Shown here: positions 55,405 to 64,000 of the stretch, one piece after another
How the letters are laid out: each line of letters opens with the position of its first letter
How positions within the stretch are numbered: the first letter of the stretch is position 1
Assembly: GCA_019044685.2 (NCBI GenBank)
Contig: JAGTXX020000012.1
Location: forward strand, 434,001-498,000
Length of the DNA stretch: 64,000 nucleotides
Origin: Nannochloris sp. 'desiccata'
Taxonomy: Eukaryota; Chlorophyta; Trebouxiophyceae; Chlorellales; Chlorellaceae
Direction of reading: 5' to 3'
The notes under the pieces: model-generated
What the model saw: the letters and a program-made list of their open reading frames with translations, nothing else
Databases searched by the model: none
What the model was told of the DNA's origin: nothing
Program-made: the position numbers and the translations under genes

Positions 55405-55739
55405 GTTGGGGAGTAGTATATATTATGAAGCCGGTTCCAAAAATGCAAAGACCGCAATAAAAAATAAATAAACAAATAAATAAATGCAATAAATCCTGCA
55501 TTTATCTGCATTTTGTAATAGTTAGTTTTTCCTTTTTGTTATTAAAGTTTTGCATTAGGCAAACCATGTCTGTATTATTAGAACCCTTGCTATTAACTAG
55601 CTAGCTAAAAGAATGTATTTTTGGCTACTTTTGCATTAAAATTAGACACCCCCTCCTTCTTTTTTGAAAGAACTATTACTATTGTTAGCATAGATTTTAC
55701 ATTTCTTTCTTGTGTAATTGTAAATGACTATCATAGAGA
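55405..55739. other. AT-rich gap between convergent genes
   Basis: 335 bp with AAATA/TAAATAAATAAA low-complexity sequence and a repeated TGCATTT/AAATGCA motif. It holds both 3' UTRs and nothing else recognisable. Confidence 0.4.
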
Positions 55740-57731
55740 TTAAAAGTAATCATGAAAGTACCTCAATGTGACCGGTACATAACTCAATCCAATAAGTTCG
55801 TACAAATCTGACTCACATGTCAACTGCACTACAGGCTCTAGCGGTACAGTTTCTTCTTTTCTACTTCCATCCCCACCACCGACGTATCGTTTTACCATAG
55901 GGCACATCTCCAAATCTGATATTTTGAAACCAGTAGCAACAGGATTTAATTTTTTTGCTCTTTTTGAGGCTACTCCAGCGGTATTAGCCCAATGTCTTGT
56001 TGCTCTACAAAAGGATTGACTATTAGCAAAATAATTTACGGCAGTAGGGCCATGTTGGGCTGTATATAGCTTAAAATCAATGCGGCGGTACCTGGGGTGT
56101 CCAGGAACACGGCACACGCCCATCCAACTTGCATGCGTTGAAGGAGTTCTGCCCCAGCTACTTCTCACCTCTCTCGGGCCCATTTCGTCGATTAACAACC
56201 CCTTTTGATCAATTAATATAGTTAATAATTGTTGTAAAAACTCGTGACAGTCTTGAATAGGCATGCTGTCCGGTAGAACGATTAAAATATCAATATCGGA
56301 ACTTTCAGCTTTGCCCCGTCGGTAGCTTCCAGTAGCGAAGCAATAGGTTTTTTCAGGGTCTGAAGCTCCGAGCTGCTCAACAAGCTCAAATGTTGCTTCT
56401 CTCACAATAGATTCTGCTATGGAAATCTCTTCTCGTGGAATTTTTACCTCAAAATCATTGAAAAATTTCAAACCACATTTCTGCTGTTCGGTCAACTTTT
56501 GAACTTTCTTTTCTACATCTTGGATCGTCCGACATCCTAGAGAATACCATTTTTCAGCTATACTCGGTCCTACACCCCATACTTTAAGGAATTCGGAATA
56601 GGCTGTGTGACGATCATCTCTTCCGGCATTCTCCGCCCTTTCCATTTGACCATTTGTTCGTAATAGCTCTTTTACCTTTTCACTAGACTTTGCGCCCAGT
56701 CCTACCGCGTCCACGTCAGCATCGACATCAAGTGGTTTTGTATACATAATTAACATCTGTTGTGCTTTGTCTATTGCTTTGATTTTAAATTGATCCCGCC
56801 CGGGGACGTAGACTTTGTTTTTGAAATCTTCGAGTAGCTGTATGAGGCAGAAGTTTCGGTTCCTACAAGCAATATGAGGACAAATACCGCTGGTCGTGGT
56901 GCTAATAGTAGCCTTATCTTTCCCTGTATCGTCTTCTTTGTCTGCCTCTATTGTTTCATTTTCAACTAAACTACCGACGTTGCGGATGCTGGTGGCAGGA
57001 ACAGCATACCAATGTTTTCTTAAGACTTCAACTGTTTGGAGAGCTTTCTCACGGTTGAAAGGTTCATCCCATACACCATATGAGCCCCAAGGAACTCCTG
57101 TATTTCCACCGGTGTAGCGTGGCTTTCTTCCTTGAATTGCTACCCATTCAGAGCCTTGCCGCCGGATAATGCAAGGCTCGTTGCCTTTCTCCTCATCTAC
57201 TTGTTTCTTTTCCTTTTGAGTTGCGCTTGGCGGTCTAGAAATCTTGCTAGCTGGAGTCAGCACCCCTCTATCTTCTTGTTCTTCTTCTGCACTGCCATCT
57301 AATTTCTGTCGCTTTACTGGATGACTAGTATTATTCTTAGCTAAGAATCCTATAGGGGCGGCAGGCGGTGCAGCAGCAGCAGAGGGAGAAGCAGGCTCAA
57401 TAACGACAGGCCGGAAATCCGCTTCATTCTGCCTTTTACCTTTGATAATACTTTGCGCGACGAACTGTTGGGTGACGAGCTCGTATTTTGAAGAGGGGTG
57501 GTGCTCTTTGTCAATAGATGTGGGATTGGGAAGGGCAGCGTCCATTGCAGCTCGTGGAATCCTTGGAGGGCAAATTATATGCGTGGTCGCTCCTGGGACC
57601 ACAGATTCGTCCAAGGTACCTCCTTGCTCTACAATGCGCTTCATCATTAGGTGCAGATGAGCTTTGGCGAGGAAAAAGAAGCGTAAGCCCGCGAAAAGAT
57701 GTGAGCCATCTGGTGATGTTTTAGGGGGCAT
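55740..57731 (-). CDS. BRCT-bearing family X DNA polymerase
   Basis: A single exon gives 663 aa. Residues about 8-100 are BRCT-like (FAGLRFFFLAKAHLHLM and GATTHIICP). A helix-hairpin-helix is at about 382-406 (LKVWGVGPSIAEKWYSLGCR). The palm has GSYRRGKAESSDIDILIVLP, with Asp479 and Asp481 as metal ligands, and the third in RRIDFKLYT (Asp552). NYFANSQSFCRATRHWANT closes the thumb. Family X enzymes fill gaps in base-excision and end-joining repair; BRCT is typical of lambda, mu and TdT. Between BRCT and the 8-kDa domain is an unusual stretch with WVAIQGRKPRYTGGNTGVPW that I cannot place. The C-terminus is longer and less lambda-like than plant Pol lambda, so the subfamily is left open. Confidence 0.9.
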   Translation of the reverse strand: MPPKTSPDGSHLFAGLRFFFLAKAHLHLMMKRIVEQGGTLDESVVPGATTHIICPPRIPRAAMDAALPNPTSIDKEHHPSSKYELVTQQFVAQSIIKGKRQNEADFRPVVIEPASPSAAAAPPAAPIGFLAKNNTSHPVKRQKLDGSAEEEQEDRGVLTPASKISRPPSATQKEKKQVDEEKGNEPCIIRRQGSEWVAIQGRKPRYTGGNTGVPWGSYGVWDEPFNREKALQTVEVLRKHWYAVPATSIRNVGSLVENETIEADKEDDTGKDKATISTTTSGICPHIACRNRNFCLIQLLEDFKNKVYVPGRDQFKIKAIDKAQQMLIMYTKPLDVDADVDAVGLGAKSSEKVKELLRTNGQMERAENAGRDDRHTAYSEFLKVWGVGPSIAEKWYSLGCRTIQDVEKKVQKLTEQQKCGLKFFNDFEVKIPREEISIAESIVREATFELVEQLGASDPEKTYCFATGSYRRGKAESSDIDILIVLPDSMPIQDCHEFLQQLLTILIDQKGLLIDEMGPREVRSSWGRTPSTHASWMGVCRVPGHPRYRRIDFKLYTAQHGPTAVNYFANSQSFCRATRHWANTAGVASKRAKKLNPVATGFKISDLEMCPMVKRYVGGGDGSRKEETVPLEPVVQLTCESDLYELIGLSYVPVTLRYFHDYF

Positions 57732-57962
57732 TGTAAGAAATTAATTGAGTTTCGGGGGTTTCGCTGTCGTCAACATCTTTAAAGATTTTGTTCAAACAAG
57801 TAAGTAGAGTCGAGTGGGCCTGTTATTGCCTTTATTAGCCCTTCAAGTTCAAAATGAAAAAATAATAGGCGTGAATAATTTCTGAGCGCTGCTTTTTATT
57901 CTTAACTTTGCCGTCAATGCACAACATTATAAATCAAACTGATAATTGAATGTCGATATCAG
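57732..57962. promoter_or_regulatory. Divergent promoter region polymerase X / IBA57
   Basis: 231 bp between outward-facing starts, the shortest clear divergent gap between two recognised genes here; no motif was recognised. Confidence 0.4.
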
Positions 57963-59249
57963 ATGCCTAATCTAGCGGTAAAAGGCCAAAGATGGCTCTC
58001 ATCTGCCAGTGGGTCTCTTGATCAAGTTGCATGTCTAAAAGATGTTCGTAGCGTTCTCCGTCTTTCTGGCCCCACGCTGATACATTTCCTTCAGGTCAGT
58101 AGTATGCAATATTATTTGTGGTTACCGTTGCATGTACTGTGCATCGTATGTATGCAGGACTAGCTTCTAAAATCAAATTTTCAGCTTCACCAACAGACTA
58201 CTGTCCAGCCCCCCGCTCCTCGTCACCTCAAAATTAAAATTTCCCCCACTATGCAGGGTCTCCTTACGAACGACGTAGCGCTCCTAGAAAGACCCAGCCC
58301 ATCTCCATTGTATTCCTGCATTCTCAATGCCCAAGGCCGCTACCTCCACGACTTATTTCTTCACCCTCTCTCGTCTCTACCGCCCACCGGAGCAGCGGCA
58401 GTCGAAGGAAACTGGGACGGCTTAACTGTGCTCTTAGACACAGATTCTTATGGCAAAAACGACCTTCTCCGCTTACTTAAACGCTATAGACTCAGAGAAA
58501 AGATAGAAATCGACGATGTTTCAGAAGAATGGCAGGTTTGGACTCGATTTGGAGGAGACATAGACACACTTGCACAATTACATAATGAAAATTTGAAATT
58601 ACCGTCCTGGCCAGCAGATCCCCGTTTACCTTCATTAGGCTTCCGTACTTTACTCCCTACTAGTTCTTCAACAAACTCAACGACCTCGCGACCAGGAGAA
58701 GTATTGCATAGCTATGATAATACAGTACCATGGGGGGTATATAGGCAGTATCGGATTTCTCTCGGTGTAGCAGAAGGTGACCGAGAAATCCCGAGCGGCG
58801 AGGCCATTGCTTTGGAATATAATATAGACCAAGGTGGTTTAAATGGCATTTCTTTTAGTAAAGGGTGCTATATAGGGCAAGAATTAATGGCAAGAACGCA
58901 TTTTAAAGGGGTTGTTAGGAAGAGAATCATGCCTGTGAGTTTATTAGGTGGTGGTGATGGTGGTGGTGCATCGGGAATTGGAGCGGTACTGCCGGTACTG
59001 GATCAAAGCCCCGATAGTTCAAGTAGTAACTGTATATCTAATGAAAATATAGTTGACAAGGATTCTGGGAAAGTGGTAGGTACTCTTCGAATAGTAGACA
59101 CTGATTCTAGGCAAGGTTTAGCGTTGCTACGACTGAAAGAAGCTCAAGAAGCGATTGACGCTCGACGGGTGTTCACAACAGAACGTGGTGGAGTTGAGAT
59201 TATGCCTAGAAGACCCGAATGGTGGCCAAATACATGGGGAAGGGAGTAA
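57963..59249 (+). CDS. IBA57: IBA57-like mitochondrial iron-sulfur assembly factor
   Basis: Two exons (57963-58094, 58257-59249) give 374 aa. The junction restores LIHFLQ-GLLTNDVALLERP, the folate-binding GcvT-like opening. LYSCILNAQGRYLHDLFLHP follows, and the YgfZ/IBA57 signature KGCYIGQELMARTHFKG is at about 246-262 with its cysteine. IBA57 works with ISCA1 and ISCA2 to make 4Fe-4S clusters for aconitase-type and radical-SAM enzymes. The N-terminus (NLAVKGQRWLSSASGS) fits a short mitochondrial presequence. A Gly/Asp/Ser-rich insertion precedes the final beta domain. It shares a 231-bp divergent gap with the polymerase gene. Confidence 0.92.
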
Positions 59250-59286
59250 TAAACTAGCTGTTTTTACTTCTACAGGTTGCTATAGG

Positions 59287-59324
59287 TTTTTAGGGTTTTT
59301 TTAGGGTTTAGGGTTTTTTAGGGT
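59287..59324 (+). repeat. Short TTTAGGG-like interstitial tract
   Basis: Four AGGG units in a T-rich context (TTTTTAGGG, TTTTTTTAGGG, TTTAGGG, TTTTTTAGGG) between the convergent 3' ends of IBA57 and CWC27. TTTAGGG is the plant-type telomere unit. Confidence 0.6.
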
Positions 59325-59405
59325 CTACAATTAATTGTTAGATGTAAACACAGGTATCCAGACATGATGAGATTTGTTCAGATTTTCTTTCTTTCTTTCT
59401 TTCTT

Positions 59406-61359
59406 TCAATCTCTTGAATGGCCAGCCCATTCTCTGCCTCGTTTCTTTTCCCTTTGCTGCTGTTTATTAAACTTTGCTTTCCCAGCTTCAAGCAAAGGAT
59501 CAACGACTACATAATCATCCACATCATCTCGTCGAGCATAAGGATCTTTCTCTTTCTTTCCACCAAATTGTAATTTATGCTTCCGAAGCGTTTCGAGGCT
59601 AAAATCAGTGTCCTCCTCCTCCTCAGCAGCTGCTGTTCCTCTAGATCCAGTCCCAACTCCTGCTGCAGATGGGGTGCCTCCTAAATACGTATCCAGGCGC
59701 CATGCAGCAGGCATGTAGGCTCTATGATCTATATCTTTGTCTATTTCCCCATCATAGCCTCTCCCTTCTTCATCTTTGTTTTTATAATCTTTTCTGGCTT
59801 CATTTTTTTCTGCAAGACCCCCTTGCTCTTCTTCTTTCTTTTCAGGTTTCAGGGGAGTTTCGCCATTATGACCACCACCACCACCGCCAGTTTCACTAGT
59901 ACTTTTTTCTTTAAACGTACCATGTTTTGAGCTACTTATTTTCTGCATAAATGTAGCTAATTTTGACATAGTATCTTTTTCACGATGACCAGCAAGACGT
60001 TTCCTTTCTTTATACGTTTGCCTTCGTTGTTCCCATGTGCTGAGTAATTCTATATCTTGAATTTGAATTTGACGTGAAGGAGCGACGATTGCAGCTTTTG
60101 ATTTTGCGCCAGGGCCTGTTCCTTCTAAACGGGGGCGCTTTAAAGAAGAAAGTTTTTTACTCAAACCAGCAACATTACCCTCTTCGTCTTTTTCTTCTTC
60201 TTGATCATCTTCTTCTTCTTCTTCTTCTTCTATTTTAGCATTTGATACCTTTTTTTGTGACGCTATCCTTTCTTTCATCTTCGCAGCCCAATCTTTACCA
60301 TCATCGCCGTTGCTATCAGCTCCAGTCCTCCAGCTGCTCACTCCAGCAGCAGGTCCTCCGCTTTCACGTTTAGTAGCTGCTGCCTTCATAGCCTCCCTTA
60401 CTTTAGTCAAATCAATCTCTACAGCAGCTTCCTTTGACAATTTCGCATCCTCTAAGGCATCATGTGCTGAAGTAATCTTCATCTTTGATGCAGCTTTTAT
60501 TTCCGCCGCTTCTTCCTCCTCTGCTTCATCCCCGAATGAAATTAATTTGAAATTCTTTGCTCCTTTTCTGGCATTCTTTATTTTGGATTCTTTTTCCTTT
60601 GCTTCTGCAGCCTTCGCTGCTTCTTTTGCTTCTCTACTCACACGGGGTTTGATATCGTCAAAAGGGTTCAAGAGCACATCTGCTCGTAATAACACCGGAG
60701 GGTCTCCTGGCCGGTCATCGTCTCCAACTTCCAACTCGTTAAATCGCATTAAATTATACACTGTATCCCCTGTAATCTTCCCAAACACGGTAGCTTTCCG
60801 GTCTAAATGATCCGTCCGGTCCAAAGTAATGAAAAATTGAGCGCCATTTGTATTGGGAGCGTTTTGATTGGCGCATGCTATAAGGCCTCGGTGATTAAAT
60901 TTAATACGAGAATGGAATTCGTCTTTAAATGGACGGCCGTAGATAGATTCACCGCCATCGCCTGTTCCAGTTGGGTCACCTCCTTGCACCATAAAATCTT
61001 TAATTATTCGGTGGAAGGGGGTGCCATCGTAATATCCTTCGAGGCAAAGTTGTACGAAATTTCGTACTGCTGTAGGGGCTTCTTTGGGCCAGAGTTCTAT
61101 ATCTAGATCACCAATTGTAGTGCGGAGTACAACCTGTATAGAATAAAAGAAGGGGGGGAGGTTAGCAAGGGTGTGGAGAAGTAGAAGGCGACGGGAGCTG
61201 AAAATACCCGCTCCGGTAGGGTATTTTCAGCAGTGGCAAATAAGTTGTTTTTGGCATGGGCACTGTTTAAGGAGATCAGATATGGAAAGTTTTGCGTTTG
61301 CTGTATTTTTAGTGTACCTTGCCGTTGGTGGGTGGCTCCAGGGAATATACTTGAGACAT
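59406..61359 (-). CDS. CWC27: CWC27-type spliceosomal cyclophilin
   Basis: Two exons (61359-61318, 61133-59406) give 589 aa. The 14-residue first exon MSQVYSLEPPTNGK matches the CWC27 start, and the junction gives NGK-VVLRTTIGDLDIELW. The cyclophilin domain spans about 1-175: FHRIIKDFMVQGGDPTGTG and GAQFFITLDRTDHLDRK. As in other CWC27 proteins, the Trp and other isomerase residues are altered (FFITL; LDRK), so catalysis is doubtful. The long tail is charged and coiled, with acidic repeats, and includes the QRRQTYKERKRLAGHREKD region, like SDCCAG10/CWC27, which binds CWC22 in activated spliceosomes. A TTTC microsatellite touches the stop codon. Confidence 0.93.
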
Positions 61360-61693
61360 CTTTTGAGATTGTTGAAGGTGATCACCACATTTGCAAGATA
61401 AATGTATAGCAAATTCACAGCAGCAGGATCTATTGCTAGTGATGAGAAGGTGTAAAACAAGATGGAATAGACAACTACTTGAATCGTCAAGCAAAGAAGT
61501 CTTATAGATATGGCATTTTTTTGAATGCTGCCGGCACTGAGAACAGGCTCTTTTTATTTGAACTCAAGCTCATGTGAGGCAGTTAAATTAATTATTTTGG
61601 ATTCTTGACATTCAAATTTATGTCACAGTGCAGCGGAATAGCAAGGCAGTTGTCACATCTGAAGTTTTATAGCGACGTCAATCAATAGACAGC
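61360..61693. promoter_or_regulatory. Divergent promoter region CWC27 / bL33m
   Basis: 334 bp between outward-facing starts. No core element was recognised. Confidence 0.4.
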
Positions 61694-62003
61694 ATGGCGA
61701 AAGGGCCCAAGGCTGCCACAATTTTAGTTAAATTGCTTAGCGCAGCAGGAACTGGTTTCTTCTAGTACGTATAAATTGCACTGATATGTTTAATGATGTC
61801 ATCCTTATCTCCATTTTGGCAGATGACATGCAGAGTGATTATCATTTCCCGGAGCCCTTCTCATAAATTTTTTTCCTTTCACTTTCTCTGTCTGCAGTGT
61901 GAAGAAGAAGAACCCTAGGAAGCTTCCTGGCAAATTAGAGTTTGTCAAGTATGATCCTAGAGTCAGACGGCATGTTCTCTTCACAGAAACCAAGTTGAAG
62001 TAA
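61694..62003 (+). CDS. MRPL33: Mitochondrial-type ribosomal protein bL33
   Basis: Two short exons (61694-61764, 61898-62003) give only 58 aa, so no long ORF reveals the gene. The spliced protein has [39 protein letters not shown] and [18 protein letters not shown]. These are the bL33 marks (KLLSxAGTGFFY-V-K-NPR, KLEF-KYDP-VR-HVLF-E-K), closest to the zinc-free mitochondrial and proteobacterial form. It is a large-subunit protein at the tRNA E site. Donor GTACGT and acceptor TCTGCAG flank the 133-nt intron. No separate presequence is present, as is common for this basic protein. Confidence 0.9.
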
Positions 62004-62229
62004 CTAAATGCCGCCGCCGATAATCCTTTTTTTGACCTGACTACTTGACACTGTACGCTAAAGCTCTAGCTAGTTTACATACACGCATTTATCAAATAAT
62101 CTACTCACTTTGTAAAATGTTATTTGGTGAAATTAAGAAGAACATTAAAATGAAACAGAGCGGCACGGCCAACTCAGCCTGGCGGTGACTCCTCATTTAT
62201 TTATTTATTGATTGATACTAAGGTTCTTT

Positions 62230-63835
62230 TTACTGCCCAGCAGGCAATCTAGCCACAGCAGACAGAGACACCAAGGTACACTGACCCCCCATGAACGACT
62301 CACCCATCTTAGTTGCCTGCACAACAAAAGCAAAAACGAAATATGAAAATTAAAATTTTTGACGCCTAGATCAACAACTTCCGGAAACAAAAGAGCAGTC
62401 CTTGAATGAAATATAACGTACCGGTGCAGGAGAATCCCCTAACCATGTATTCCACTCTTCTATAAACGGCTCATATCCCACAGCAGAATCTTTGAACTGA
62501 ACATCTACAGATACCAAGTCTCCTTTCCCAATATTCCCGGTCTTCTTCAAGATCTCATCCAAATCTCGAAAGATCTCTACAATTTGAGAACTGTAAAGCT
62601 CAGGAGGGGTATTCTCTTGTTGATCATAGGATATTATGCCAGGTCGGGTGAGAGCGCCGATGAATACGAATCCATTGACAGCGACGGCGGCAGACGCGGA
62701 GATGCCGTCAGCTGGGCGAGGGCCGGAATATTCAAAACGCTGGATACTCCCTTGTTGTTGCTCTTTCTCGGGTGCAGGTGCATTAGATACTCGTCTTCCT
62801 TGTTTCATGTTGGTGATCGTAATAGGGGCGGAAGCGGGAGGTGCTTCTTTCCCTGTACCAGAAGGGTGCAAGAATTCGTGAGGAGCAATATCTTCATTGA
62901 TGCCATCTTCTTCTTCTTCTTTACCTTTTTGTTCCTCTACGTCTGCCTCTCCTTCATTTTGCGTGAGAAGCTCTTGCAAAAGATTAGTAGGACCAGCTTC
63001 CTCCTCTTGCTCTTGTTGTTGCCTACGCTCACCCTCACCCAAGAGCATTTTTTTACCGGCGGTCAGAAAAGACGAAATGTGGGCACGGGCACTTCCGACA
63101 GCGACAGCTGTAGGGGGAACGGATTTCTCTCCTTCTTCGCCTTCGATGAATTTCTCAATGTCTATTTCCTCTTCTTCCTGAGCTTCAGCAGGCCCAGCAG
63201 CGACTTTGTTACGGATGGGATGCCAACGCTTCCGCTGTTTGCTTTTAGGAGCAGCAGCAGCAGCAGTAGGACGTGATTTTACCGCATCAGAAGTCTTTTT
63301 CATTGATTTTGAAGAAAGGGGGTGTGGTCCTTTATTTTTCTTTCCACCAGTGACAGCTTGAACACCCTTCTTCCTCTTCTCAGCCCTCCTCCCGCCGTCG
63401 ACTAAAATTTTCAAAAGTGCAGTAAGAGTGATATCTTCTTCATCTCCGTCGCCATAACGAATGCGGAAATATTTGTTACCTCTCACATCGGCGATCCCTT
63501 TTACTTTGCCTTCATAAGGCTGATTATTATTGTACCCTGCAGAGAGAGAGAGAGGGGGAGAAAGAGAAAAAGTTCATGGCTCGGTAAAAATAAAATATCT
63601 GCTGAGCATGCCAGAAATGCAGAAACAACCGCCCAACGTTGCTTATAGCGTCAAAAAGAGTATTGTAAGTATATAGGGGTGGCGAGCATAGCAAGATATC
63701 CAGTGAAAACAAACGCATATTGCTTCTTCTAAATATTGCAAAAGAAGCTCTAGGTTGGAATTTAAAAAAATCCTTACCTGGGAACACCTTGGCAACTTTG
63801 CTGCCAACATACTGCTCCATTTCTGACTCCTTCAT
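62230..63835 (-). CDS. Tudor-like domain fused to a RidA (YjgF) domain
   Basis: Three exons (63835-63778, 63536-62422, 62316-62230) give 419 aa. Residues about 8-60 form a Tudor-like barrel: YVGSKVAKVFPGYNNNQPYE, then KYFRIRYGDGDEEDITL, the V-G-x-V...F-x-G...Y-x-V-x-Y-x-DGD-x-ED pattern common in plant and algal chromatin readers. A long basic then acidic low-complexity linker follows. Residues about 290-419 are a RidA domain: FEYSGPRPADGISASAAVAV, GFVFIGALTRPG, EIFRDLDEILKKTG and SVDVQFKD. The last exon supplies the closing strand. The substrate-binding Arg expected after PA is replaced (PATK), and the usual Glu near the end reads Ser (LVSLSAVA), so canonical imine deaminase activity is doubtful. 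The fusion is supported by a single exon carrying linker and RidA, and by the in-frame first junction. Confidence 0.85.
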
Positions 63836-64000
63836 GATTATTCATTTAAAAACAGCCTTGGTAGGGCGTGGGGATTAGGAAGTTCCCAATGGGAACCAAA
63901 TGGTGCGAAAATCCTCGACTGCTTTGCATGAAATGAAATGCTGCTTTTCCTTGGACGAAGAGTTCATCGACCTCTGCTCAATAATTTATCATACATTAAT

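Noticed and set aside
1..64000. CRISPR arrays, operons, bacterial insertion sequences, riboswitches
   Set aside because: The window is intron-bearing eukaryotic DNA; no regularly spaced repeats or bacterial signals were seen.
1..64000. tRNA, rRNA or snRNA genes
   Set aside because: No cloverleaf with a TTCGA-type arm or known snRNA core was recognised by eye; a covariance-model scan would be needed to be sure.

Overview
This is a nuclear segment of a eukaryote, most likely a green-lineage (Viridiplantae) alga. Reasons: (i) most genes carry GT-AG introns of roughly 90-620 nt with pyrimidine-rich tracts and TGCAG-type acceptors; (ii) the nuclear acetohydroxyacid synthase regulatory subunit has the two-repeat plant layout (red-lineage plastids usually keep a one-repeat ilvH); (iii) there are a plant-type sucrose synthase, an Fe-type superoxide dismutase, a leucyl aminopeptidase with a multi-exon targeting leader, an ALY/LIN9 protein and a peptidyl-serine galactosyltransferase with a ShK domain; (iv) a short TTTAGGG-like tract lies at 59.29 kb. 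The exact clade cannot be read from the sequence. Gene models were spliced by hand so that every junction keeps the frame. They are predictions without transcript data.

Layout. 0.1-7.3 kb: a 2,324-aa GHKL-ATPase plus SMC-hinge protein (SMCHD1/GMI1 type). 7.5-10.9 kb, minus: a ShK-bearing serine galactosyltransferase and RRP8. 11.3-17.8 kb: SKI3-type TPR scaffold, divergent from RRP8. 18.0-20.6 kb, minus: leucyl aminopeptidase, divergent from glycerol kinase (20.9-22.5 kb). 23.0-26.8 kb: six-exon sucrose synthase. 27.5-29.5 kb, minus: AHAS regulatory subunit. 29.8-32.8 kb, minus: a low-complexity protein of unknown function. 33.5-35.0 kb, minus: a DUF1295 membrane reductase with a histone-H1-like tail.

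35-39.4 kb is an accessory island: a doubtful small ORF, short GC-motif clusters, an orphan retrotransposon gag, a decayed coiled-coil gene, and a 771-bp hAT element with terminal inverted repeats, a near-perfect 8-bp target duplication and a transposase dimerisation remnant. 39.5-52 kb is gene-dense again: PTPA, LIN9/ALY, a Nudix hydrolase, a small minus-strand ORF, NUP50, an F-box-like LRR protein and Fe-SOD. 52-54.2 kb is a second island: a 240-bp direct repeat pair enclosing a small inverted-repeat element and a frame-disrupted mitochondrial-type membrane protein. 54.7-64 kb: a secreted Cys-rich protein, a BRCT family-X DNA polymerase, IBA57, CWC27, mitochondrial ribosomal protein bL33m and a Tudor-like/RidA fusion.

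Most genes are housekeeping: RNA processing and decay (RRP8, SKI3, CWC27), chromatin and cell cycle (GMI1-like, LIN9, NUP50, PTPA), carbon and amino-acid metabolism (sucrose synthase, glycerol kinase, AHAS), and organelle maintenance (IBA57, bL33m, SOD). Five clear divergent pairs have start codons 230-880 bp apart. The two most unusual items are fusions of a metabolic-type domain to a chromatin-type module: DUF1295 plus H1-like tail (33.5-35.0 kb) and Tudor-like plus RidA (62.2-63.8 kb).
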